NCBI RefSeq assembly: GCF_024053505.1
Contig: NZ_JAMXQS010000003.1
Coordinates: 1 to 64,000 of the forward strand
DNA from: Mesorhizobium liriopis
Lineage (GTDB): Bacteria; Pseudomonadota; Alphaproteobacteria; Rhizobiales; Rhizobiaceae
DNA length: 64,000 bases
Direction of reading: 5' to 3'
Both the position numbers and the translations under genes were made by a program. The notes beneath the pieces were generated by a model that made no database searches, had not been told where the DNA came from, and saw only the letters and a list, made by a program, of their open reading frames with translations. Shown here piece by piece: positions 35,303-42,773 of this stretch. Position 1 is the first letter of the stretch. Every line of letters begins with the position of its first letter.

Positions 35303-37024
35303 CTAATGGGCTTGGGCGCTGCTCACCGCGAGCATCGCATCGTCACTGAAGCGCGGTTGGACGCCTAGGAATGATCCGGCGCGTTTGATGATGTTGCCGG
35401 CAAGCGGGGCTGCATTGGAATAGGCGGTGATGCCCATACCCGGCTTTTCCGGGCGTGGATCGTCCACAATGACGAGTACCACGAACTGCGGATCTTCCAT
35501 GGGCAGGGCTGCGGCAAAAACGTTGAAGTTGTGGTTCTTGGCATAGCGCCCGTTGATGACCTTTTCGGCCGTGCCCGTCTTACCGCCCACCCGATAGCCC
35601 TCGATATTCGCCAAGCGGCCCGATCCCTCCACGCCGTTCAGGCGATAGAGATAGCGCATGGCCTGGCTTGTCTTCTCGCTGACGATGGGTCGCGCCACCG
35701 CCTTGGCCTCTTCTTCTGTGCGCTTGAGGAATGTCGGTGACAAAAGCTGTCCATGATTGAGGATGCCCGCGATGCCGGCTGCCGTTTGCAGGGGTGTCGT
35801 TGCAAAGCCGTGCCCGAACGAGGCGGTGATCGAGGTCGGTTGGGTCCAGACTCGCGGCTGCATGGGGCGCGCCACCTCAGGCAGTTCAGTCTGCATGCGC
35901 GTGAGCAGGCCGGCACGCTCGAGAAAGCCCTTGTGGCCCTCAATGCCCACCATCAACGCTTCCTTGGCCGAGCCGATATTCGATGAGTAGCGGAACACTT
36001 CGGTGAGAGTAAGAGGACGGCCCTTGCCATGCGCGTCGTGCACGCGCTGGCGACCCACCACGATCGGGCGGCTCGCATCGAACATGGTGGAAAGGTTCGC
36101 ACCCCCCAGTTCCATCGCCATCGCGGTGGTAAAGGTCTTGATGGTCGAGCCCATCTCCGAGGTGCCCGCCGACATGCGGTTGAGGCGGTCCTTCTCGAGC
36201 GCGTTGAACGGGTTATTGGGGTCGTAGTCCGGCATCGAGGCCATGGCGAGCACCTCGCCGGTCTTTGCGTTCAGGATGACGCCACCGGCGGCTGTCGCCT
36301 TGTACAGCTCCATGGCCTTGGTGAGTTCGTCATGCACGATGTGCTGGACGCGGGCATCGAGCGAAAGCTGGACGGGTTCAAACGCCCCCTTCACGCCAAG
36401 CCCACTCATGCGCAAGTCGACCAGGCCCTGCTGGTCGATCCACTTCTCCATGCCCGACAGGCCCTGATTGTCGATGTTGGTCAGTCCCAGCACATGCGCC
36501 ATCTGGCTGCCGCCCGGATAGAAGCGCTTGATCTCAGGACGAAAGCCAATGCCGGGCAGCCCGAGTGCGAGGATGTCATGTTGCTGGCGGGGCGTCAGCT
36601 GCCGTTTGAGCCAGACAAAACCGGCCTTTCCCTTAAGCTTGCGATAAGTGTCCTCATGGTGAAGCTCGGGCAGCACCGTGGACAGCTTCTCGACCACCTC
36701 ATCGACATCCGGAATGCGGCGGGGTTCTGCATAGAGAGAAGCGACACGCAGATCGGTTGCCAGGAGCGCGCCATTGCGATCGATGATGTCGGGTCGCGAT
36801 GTTCCGATAGGGCGCGTCAGCCCATCGCGTGATGGCAAATCGCTGAAGCCGTAGATGACAAGCCGTGCACCGATCACGCAGTAGACCGCACCGAAGACGA
36901 TCATGGTCATCTTTACACGCGATCTGCTGCGCTGCCCCAAGCTGGCGCGTCCCTCTATGACCGAGGCAGTGTCTTGGTGTGAGGAGCGAAGTGAAGCGAA
37001 CGTCTTGGAAAGTCTGCTGAGCAT
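35303..37024 (-). CDS. ftsI: FtsI-type penicillin-binding protein (extra copy?)
   Basis: The 573-residue protein has one membrane helix at about 39-60, a pedestal domain and a C-terminal transpeptidase domain. Active-site motifs are complete: Ser293-Thr-Ile-Lys296 (SxxK), Ser347-Ser-Asn349 (SxN) and Lys482-Thr-Gly-Thr485 (KTG). It closely resembles rhizobial cell-division FtsI, except that the usual STFK is STIK. It lies outside any division/cell-wall cluster, faces a TetR gene, and a tail fragment of another ftsI copy is found 2.7 kb away. That suggests an acquired second copy, perhaps linked to beta-lactam tolerance or a special division state. The last point is inference. Confidence 0.88.
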   Translation of the reverse strand: MLSRLSKTFASLRSSHQDTASVIEGRASLGQRSRSRVKMTMIVFGAVYCVIGARLVIYGFSDLPSRDGLTRPIGTSRPDIIDRNGALLATDLRVASLYAEPRRIPDVDEVVEKLSTVLPELHHEDTYRKLKGKAGFVWLKRQLTPRQQHDILALGLPGIGFRPEIKRFYPGGSQMAHVLGLTNIDNQGLSGMEKWIDQQGLVDLRMSGLGVKGAFEPVQLSLDARVQHIVHDELTKAMELYKATAAGGVILNAKTGEVLAMASMPDYDPNNPFNALEKDRLNRMSAGTSEMGSTIKTFTTAMAMELGGANLSTMFDASRPIVVGRQRVHDAHGKGRPLTLTEVFRYSSNIGSAKEALMVGIEGHKGFLERAGLLTRMQTELPEVARPMQPRVWTQPTSITASFGHGFATTPLQTAAGIAGILNHGQLLSPTFLKRTEEEAKAVARPIVSEKTSQAMRYLYRLNGVEGSGRLANIEGYRVGGKTGTAEKVINGRYAKNHNFNVFAAALPMEDPQFVVLVIVDDPRPEKPGMGITAYSNAAPLAGNIIKRAGSFLGVQPRFSDDAMLAVSSAQAH

Positions 37025-37094
37025 CTGGTACGGCGAGCTGGGGAGGAATCAGCACATCCAGACAACCGCCCCTGCGCCTTAATGCAACTTTCTA

Positions 37095-37112
37095 GCGTTA
37101 GCAGGTTAACGC
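37095..37112. promoter_or_regulatory. Operator candidate between ftsI and the TetR gene
   Basis: GCGTTA-GCAGGT-TAACGC is an 18-base inverted repeat in the 97-base gap between divergent starts, 9 bases before the TetR ATG. Size and position fit a TetR-family operator controlling its own gene and ftsI. Confidence 0.55.
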
Positions 37113-37121
37113 AATTTTACC

Positions 37122-37712
37122 ATGAGCCGTCCCGTTCTGATCCGCCCCGGTGGGCGCAGCGAGCGCATTCAAAAAGCGGTCCACGAGGCTGTGCGGGCCC
37201 TACAGGCCGAGAATGCCGAGATCACTGTTGCGCTGATTGCCGATCGCGCCGCCGTGACGCCTTCTACCATCTACCGCCGCTGGGGCTCGCTGGCCGAGCT
37301 ACTAGGAGACGTTGCCACACAGCATATGCGTCCCGACGCGCAGCCCGTCAGCACCGGAAGCCTGGAAGGCGATCTTCTCGTTTGGCTCGACCAGTTTGTC
37401 GATGAGATCTCGACAGGTGTCGGTCGCGCCATGATCCGCGAGCGTGTTGAAAACGTTGCGCTGGCACGGATTGCGGCAGGCTACGCATTCGCCAACCTCG
37501 AAACGCTTGTCTGGCGAGCTGTCGAACGTGGTGAGCCGGCGCCCGATCCCGACCGCCTGATGGACCTCCTCGTGGCGCCTGTGATTTACCGCCTCGTTTT
37601 TGTGGGGCAAGTGATCGAGAAGGGCTACCAGAAGGAGCTGGTGGCTTTGGCGACTGCATCAGCGCCGCAGCTACAACAGTCGGCACATCAGCCGAGTATC
37701 AGGCGATCCTAG
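37122..37712 (+). CDS. TetR-family transcriptional regulator
   Basis: The 196-residue protein begins with a basic arm and an HTH (ITVALIADRAAVTPSTIYRR, then WGSLAELLGDVA) at about 34-62. The rest is an all-helical ligand-binding domain of the type seen in several TetR repressors (LDQFVDEISTGVGRAMIRER). It is divergent from the FtsI-type gene with a palindrome between them. Control of a cell-wall enzyme by a TetR protein is unusual. Confidence 0.85.
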   Translation: MSRPVLIRPGGRSERIQKAVHEAVRALQAENAEITVALIADRAAVTPSTIYRRWGSLAELLGDVATQHMRPDAQPVSTGSLEGDLLVWLDQFVDEISTGVGRAMIRERVENVALARIAAGYAFANLETLVWRAVERGEPAPDPDRLMDLLVAPVIYRLVFVGQVIEKGYQKELVALATASAPQLQQSAHQPSIRRS

Positions 37713-38066
37713 AAAAATCCCGCTGATACTTGTGACTTCCATAGTCTGCTTCTTGCCAGTGCTATCCAAGAGATGCCATTCCGCTACCCGCTCCAGTCCC
37801 AACGTCCAAACTTCCGCTTCTCATCGGCAGCTTTCGGGTCAGCTTCGGGATATTTGGAACGGCCGGAATGAGGCGCAAAGCGGAATGGCAACTTCTGGGC
37901 CGAGAGCGGCCTATCCGGTTGCAGACACAGTCATTAAGAAGCAGACCTTTCGCTTCCGACCTTGTGCTGGACGTCGGCGTATTCGCTGGCGATGCCCACA
38001 AGCAGACTCCACCTCTGATCACGAAGCCTCCGCTATAGAATAAATGAAGTTGGTGCGTTGGTAATT
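37713..38066. other. Gene-free stretch downstream of the TetR gene
   Basis: No gene is supported. The stretch holds copy 2 of the diverged 51-base repeat (37870-37920) and leads into the ftsI tail fragment. Short frames lack starts and protein-like composition. It looks like scar tissue from rearrangement. Confidence 0.5.
37870..37920 (+). repeat. Copy 2 of the diverged 51-base intergenic repeat
   Basis: This copy aligns gap-free with 24631-24681, about three quarters identical, with the cores AGCGGAATGGCA and TGGGCCGA conserved. It is in the same orientation as copy 1, again outside genes and inside the accessory region. Confidence 0.5.
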
Positions 38067-38174
38067 CTACTGAAAGCTGCTCGCAGTGAGCATTGCATCG
38101 TCATTGAAGCGTGGAGTGACGCCCAGGAATGATCCGGCGCGTTTGATGATGTTACCCGCAAGCGGTGCTGCGTT
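38067..38174 (-). pseudogene. 3'-terminal fragment of a second ftsI copy
   Basis: Translated on the minus strand it reads NAAPLAGNIIKRAGSFLGV and ends with a TAG at 38067-38069. Over 35 residues it differs from the intact FtsI C-terminus (35306-35416) at only five positions. Homology stops abruptly at about 38175. The fragment differs at many third-codon positions, so it is an old or separately acquired copy, not a fresh duplication. Confidence 0.85.
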
Positions 38175-38206
38175 CCAGAATTATTCTGCCAAAGTAGTGC
38201 TAGACG

Positions 38207-39616
38207 TCAGGTATCCGAAAAGCCGAATGGTGCATCCGGGCGTCGGTAGTCATCTGGAAGGATCTGCCGGCCTATGGGTGGCTCCGAGCGGGCGGTGCAG
38301 GCCGTACGATGGCAGAGCCGGCACGCGATACCGATCGGCGTCGCGCCTTGCGCCGGCGCAGGATGCCGTCCGTAGATGAGCCGCTCGGCGTGGTGTGCTT
38401 CGCAGACAAGCGCCACGGAACGCTCCACGCGCGCGACGCCATAGGCACCTCCTCCGGAACTGACCGTTCGCGCGATCGAAAGGAAGCGCTGGCCATCCGG
38501 CAGTTCGAGCCATTGGGTGGCGATCTTGCCAGGCGTGGCGAAAATCTGGTGGACGCTCCAAAGGGGGCATCCTCCCCCATGGCGCGCGAACGGAAACGTG
38601 CCGCTGTTCAGGCGCTTGGAAACGTTTCCGGCGACATCGACGCGAATAAAGAAGAACGGCACGCGCTCCTGTCCCGGCTTTTGCAGGGTCGTCAGGCGAT
38701 GGGCCGTTTGTTCGAAACTCGTTCCGAACTGCCTGGACAGGGCTTCGATATCGTAACACCGGAAATCCACCGCGCGGACGAATGCCGCGTAGGGCATGAC
38801 GATCGCCGCCGCACAGTAGGCCGCTAAGGCACGGTGCGCGAGGCGTCGGGCATTTTCGGAACCGAATTTTCCCTCAGTCAGGACATCGCGGATAGAGCCA
38901 TCGAATTCGAGATAGGCCAATTGCTGCGCGAGCTGGAAGTTCAGGCTTGCCGTGTCCAGCGCTTCATCGAGCAGAAGCTCCTTGCGATGCCAGTCGAGGC
39001 GCCGAAGCGAGCCTGTCATAACCTCAGAAGGCAGCCGACGCATGCGAAGATTGTGACGCGCCCTCAGGTAGGCCGCCAATCCGCCGGCATCCGCGACCTG
39101 GATCGAAACCCGTTCGGCGGCGGAATCGAGAACAGGAAAGCAGTTCCGCCTTGCAGAAAGAAAGCCACGCAGTTCCGCGATCGGATCGCCTGCCACACTC
39201 CCATCGACGAGGACCCCCTCTTGCCGCCGGTCGGCGAGTGCGAACTGCTCTTCCTTGTAGGCGGTGTGAAGACGCAGCATAGCCTCGGCGAAGCCGGGAA
39301 AGCTGTGCACCATGTCCGACACCTCCAATGGCGCGAAATCGATGTCAGAAAAAATGGGGTCACTCATCACCATTTTGAGTCGGGCGATGATATCGGGGCC
39401 GCTTTCGTCGTCCAGATCGGAGAAATCGACTTTGTAGGCACGTGCCAAGCGCAGCAGTGTTTCAGCCGTGACCGGCCGCTGGTTGCGCTCCATCAGCGCT
39501 ATGTAGGACGGCGAAATGTCGAGATCGATCGCCATCGCGGCTTGGGTAAGTCCGAGATCGCGCCGCAGGCGCCTCAACCGCGGACCAAGAAACACACCGG
39601 GCTTTTCCATACTCAT
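38207..39616 (-). CDS. ScfR/RamB-like XRE-family regulator
   Basis: The 469-residue protein has an N-terminal XRE helix-turn-helix (LRRLRRDLGLTQAAMAIDLD, residues 14-33). An IrrE/ImmA-like middle domain follows, in which the HExxH zinc motif is replaced by NFQLAQQLAYLE, so no protease activity is expected. The C-terminal DUF2083 region has the Cys signature CRLCHRTAC. Relatives such as RamB control acetate and glyoxylate-cycle genes and sense short-chain acyl-CoA metabolism. It is divergent from isocitrate lyase, with a palindrome 8 bases before its start, which supports that role. Confidence 0.85.
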   Translation of the reverse strand: MSMEKPGVFLGPRLRRLRRDLGLTQAAMAIDLDISPSYIALMERNQRPVTAETLLRLARAYKVDFSDLDDESGPDIIARLKMVMSDPIFSDIDFAPLEVSDMVHSFPGFAEAMLRLHTAYKEEQFALADRRQEGVLVDGSVAGDPIAELRGFLSARRNCFPVLDSAAERVSIQVADAGGLAAYLRARHNLRMRRLPSEVMTGSLRRLDWHRKELLLDEALDTASLNFQLAQQLAYLEFDGSIRDVLTEGKFGSENARRLAHRALAAYCAAAIVMPYAAFVRAVDFRCYDIEALSRQFGTSFEQTAHRLTTLQKPGQERVPFFFIRVDVAGNVSKRLNSGTFPFARHGGGCPLWSVHQIFATPGKIATQWLELPDGQRFLSIARTVSSGGGAYGVARVERSVALVCEAHHAERLIYGRHPAPAQGATPIGIACRLCHRTACTARSEPPIGRQILPDDYRRPDAPFGFSDT

Positions 39617-39623
39617 ATTACAG

Positions 39624-39646
39624 CTTTACAAGATTATTTTGTAAAG
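39624..39646. promoter_or_regulatory. Operator palindrome between the ScfR/RamB-like gene and aceA
   Basis: CTTTACAA-GATTATT-TTGTAAAG is a perfect 8-base inverted repeat with a 7-base spacer. The TTTACAA half-site resembles the TTTGCAAA-type sites bound by RamB/ScfR relatives. A further TTACAA follows at 39649-39654. Confidence 0.75.
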
Positions 39647-39736
39647 TGTTACAATCTGACTCCATGAGCAATTCTCTGCTGAAATCTCTCCCAGTAGGTT
39701 TCTTGCATGAACAATGCGAACGAGCAGGAGGCTCAC

Positions 39737-41329
39737 ATGTCGTATCAGGCGACCATCAACGAAGTCGGCGATCTAGTTGCGGCCAATATGAGCTGGTCGG
39801 GGATTTCCGCTGAAGCCGTGGCACGCATGCGGCTGCAGAACCGCTTCAAGACCGGCCTCGACATCGCGCGCTACAATTCCGCGATCATGCGCCGCGACAT
39901 GAAAGCCTACGACGCGGACCCCTCCAAATACACGCAGTCGCTCGGCTGCTGGCACGGTTTCATCGGTCAGCAGAAGCTCATTTCAATCAAGAAGCATTTC
40001 GGCACGACCGACCGACGCTACCTTTATCTGTCGGGATGGATGGTCGCCGCGCTTCGCTCGGAATTCGGTCCGCTGCCCGACCAGTCCATGCATGAGAAGA
40101 CGAGCGTTCCGGCCCTGATCGAGGAACTCTACACCTTCCTGCGACAGGCGGACTCCCGCGAACTCAACCTGCTTTTCCGCGATATCGATGCAGCCCGAAA
40201 GGCCGGCGATCAGGTCAAGGAAAAGCAGCTCATCCATCAGGTCGAGAATTTCCAGACCCATGTCGTGCCCGTCATCGCCGATATCGACGCCGGCTTTGGG
40301 AATGCGGAGGCCACCTATCTCTTGGCCAAGAAGATGATCGAAGCGGGAGCCTGCGCGCTTCAGATCGAGAACCAGGTTTCCGACGAGAAGCAATGCGGCC
40401 ATCAGGACGGCAAGGTCACGGTGCCGCATGAAGACTTCCTGCAGAAGGTGCGCGCCTGCCGGTATGCCTTCCTCGAACTCGGCGTTGAAGACGGTATCAT
40501 CGTCACGCGCACCGATTCACTCGGCTCAGGCCTGACCAAGCAGATTGCCGTTTCGAAGGAGCGCGGTGACCTCGGCGATCAGTATAACGGCTTTCTCGAC
40601 TGCGAGGAAATTGCCGCCGACGAGTTACAAAACGGTGATGTCGTCATCAACCGCGACGGCAAGCTGCTTCGTCCCAAGCGGCTTTCCTCCAACCTCTTCC
40701 AGTTCCGCGCGGGCACCGGGGAAGACAGGTGCGTACTTGACAGCATCACCTCACTGCAGAACGGCGCCGACCTTCTCTGGATCGAGACCGAGAAGCCGCA
40801 TGTCGAGCAGATCGCGGGAATGATGGACCGCATTCGCGCGGTCGTTCCGAACGCAAAGCTGGTCTACAACAATTCGCCGTCCTTCAACTGGACGCTCAAT
40901 TTCCGCCAACAGGTCTTCGATGCCTGGCAGGCGGAGGGCCGCGACGTGTCGGCTTACGACCGCGCGAAACTCATGAGCGTGGACTATGACGGAACCGATC
41001 TGGCCGAGGAGGCCGACAACAGGATCCGGACCTTCCAGTCCGACGCCGCGAAGCGCGCCGGCATCTTCCATCACCTGATCACTCTTCCGACCTACCACAC
41101 GGCGGCACTGTCGACCGACAATCTGGCGAAGGACTACTTCGGAGATCAGGGCATGCTCGGCTACGTGTTGAACGTGCAGCGCCAGGAAATTCGGCAGGGC
41201 ATCGCCTGTGTGAAACACCAGAACATGTCGGGATCGGATATCGGCGACGATCACAAGGAATATTTCGCCGGTGAGGCCGCGCTGAAGGCCGGCGGCATAC
41301 ACAATACCATGAACCAATTTGCGGCCTGA
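39737..41329 (+). CDS. aceA: Isocitrate lyase, long (Pseudomonas-type) form
   Basis: The enzyme cleaves isocitrate to succinate and glyoxylate in the glyoxylate shunt. The 530-residue length matches the long class found in Pseudomonas, against about 430 for the enterobacterial class. The catalytic loop is KQCGH at 218-222 (Cys220), and LGCWHGFIGQQKLISIKK and KLVYNNSPSFNW are family blocks. The ATG at 39737 has AGGAGG 6 bases upstream and is preferred over the ATG at 39707. No malate synthase is nearby. Growth on C2 units fits the acetyl-CoA-yielding thiolase cluster to the right. Confidence 0.94.
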   Translation: MSYQATINEVGDLVAANMSWSGISAEAVARMRLQNRFKTGLDIARYNSAIMRRDMKAYDADPSKYTQSLGCWHGFIGQQKLISIKKHFGTTDRRYLYLSGWMVAALRSEFGPLPDQSMHEKTSVPALIEELYTFLRQADSRELNLLFRDIDAARKAGDQVKEKQLIHQVENFQTHVVPVIADIDAGFGNAEATYLLAKKMIEAGACALQIENQVSDEKQCGHQDGKVTVPHEDFLQKVRACRYAFLELGVEDGIIVTRTDSLGSGLTKQIAVSKERGDLGDQYNGFLDCEEIAADELQNGDVVINRDGKLLRPKRLSSNLFQFRAGTGEDRCVLDSITSLQNGADLLWIETEKPHVEQIAGMMDRIRAVVPNAKLVYNNSPSFNWTLNFRQQVFDAWQAEGRDVSAYDRAKLMSVDYDGTDLAEEADNRIRTFQSDAAKRAGIFHHLITLPTYHTAALSTDNLAKDYFGDQGMLGYVLNVQRQEIRQGIACVKHQNMSGSDIGDDHKEYFAGEAALKAGGIHNTMNQFAA

Positions 41330-41350
41330 GCCGCTCGCTTAAGTCGTTCC

Positions 41351-41373
41351 GGGAATGCCGTTTCAGGCATCCC
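41351..41373. terminator. Hairpin after aceA
   Basis: GGGAATGCC-GTTTCA-GGCAT-CCC can form a stem of eight pairs with one bulge 22 bases after the aceA stop. It lacks a T run, so it may be an attenuator or RNA-stabilising hairpin and not a full terminator. Confidence 0.45.
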
Positions 41374-41399
41374 ATTCTCCAGGTCTAGGAATTGAAGCC

Positions 41400-41579
41400 A
41401 TGAAGCTACAACCAGAATTTGTCCAACCGAGCGAACCGGCACGCGCCCGCGCGCTCTTCTCGACTGAGGACTTCACACTCATCCGCATGGCCATCAGCGA
41501 GTACATGCAGCAAGCAGAGGACCAGAACGAGCGAAGAAAGCTTGCGAACCTTTTCCATCGCTTGGGACGGATGGTGTGA
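41400..41579 (+). CDS. Small protein downstream of isocitrate lyase
   Basis: The 59-residue product (MKLQPEFVQPSEPARARALF at the start) has a short N-terminal extension and a helical C-terminus (TLIRMAISEYMQQAEDQNER). TAGGA lies about 10 bases before the ATG. No function is known. Its position 70 bases after aceA on the same strand suggests cotranscription. Confidence 0.55.
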   Translation: MKLQPEFVQPSEPARARALFSTEDFTLIRMAISEYMQQAEDQNERRKLANLFHRLGRMV

Positions 41580-41658
41580 CCTCGACGAATTCTATATCCA
41601 GGTGTTTGATCCCAGGGTTTGATGGTGTGATCCTTGCAATGAAATGGAAGGCGGCACT

Positions 41659-42711
41659 ATGGGACAGGTTCGCCATAGGAGCGCCACGACCACGCACGCC
41701 ATCCGAGCAGCGATCGCACGCTTCGCTCGCGACGCTGGGCCGGGAGCTCGGCATCAACCCGAAGACGGTGGCCAAGTGGCGTAAGCGTCAGACTTTGGAG
41801 GACCTGGAGACCGGGCCGAACGAGCCGCGCTCAACGACACTGAGTGAGGCCGAGGAGGCCATGTCCGTCGCGTTTCGCCGGCATACGTTGCTGCCGCTCG
41901 ACGATTGGCTCTACGCGTTGAAGCCGACGATCCCGCATTCGACACGGTCAGCGCTGCACCGCTGCGTCCAGCGGCATGGCATTTCCCGCTTACCGGAAAT
42001 CGAAGGCGACAAGCCAAAGCGACAGTGCTTCCAACGTTACGCGATCGGCCCTCGGCATGGCCCTCGAACCAATGGCGGGCACTTGCTTCGATCCACATCG
42101 ATATTGCCAAGGTGCAGACCGCCGAAGGCAAGTTATACCTGTTCGTGGCCATTGATCAGACTAGCAGGTTTGCCGTCACCCAGCTCGTCCACAAGGCTGA
42201 CAGACGAACGGCATGGGAGTTTCTCAAGCACCTGCTGAAAGCTGTGCGCTACCGCATCCACCCGATCCAAACCGATCGAGCCATCGAGCCGCCACCGGTT
42301 GGAGGCCTATGGCGAGAGGCATCCAGTTCGCTGAGCAGCCGCGCAACCGTAACGCTGCCTGGTCCAGGCAGATACGCTTCGACATGATCTGCAAGGCAAA
42401 CGGCATCGAGCACCGCCTCACGAAGCCGAACCATCCTTGGACCAATGGCGAGGCGCGAGCGGATAAATCGGACCATCAAGGACGCAACCGTCAAACGCTT
42501 TCATTACGAGAGCCACAACCAGCTTCTAGCGCACCTCGCCGACTTCATGGCGGCCTACAACCTCGGCCGGCGACTTAAGACGCTCAGCGGGCTCACACCC
42601 TACGAATCCATCGCCAAAATCTGGACCTCAGAGCCAGACCGCTTCATCGTCCATCCACTCCACCAGATGCCGGGACTGAACACCCAAAGGCAGGTGAACT
42701 ACACAAACTGA
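41659..42711 (+). mobile_element. Degenerate IS481-family transposase remnant
   Basis: Reading across frames, the region encodes an HTH (GRELGINPKTVAKWRKRQTL), then the integrase core in broken pieces (SIHIDIAKVQTAEGKLYLFV, NGIEHRLTKPNHPWTNGEA) and a C-terminal FMAAYNLGRRLKTLSGLTPY. This is the order of an IS481-type DDE transposase. The natural start is probably the ATG at 41659 (MGQVRHRSATTTHAIRAAI). At least three frame changes make it inactive. Inverted ends were not found. Confidence 0.87.
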
Positions 42712-42773
42712 GGAAGAACCGGTTTGGCGTCGGATTTCTCGGAAGGATCGCTACGTCGCCTGTCACGCGCTCC

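Noticed and set aside
35303-37024. FtsI judged inactive because STFK is STIK
   Set aside because: The SxxK serine and lysine, SxN and KTG motifs are all present, so the enzyme should be active.
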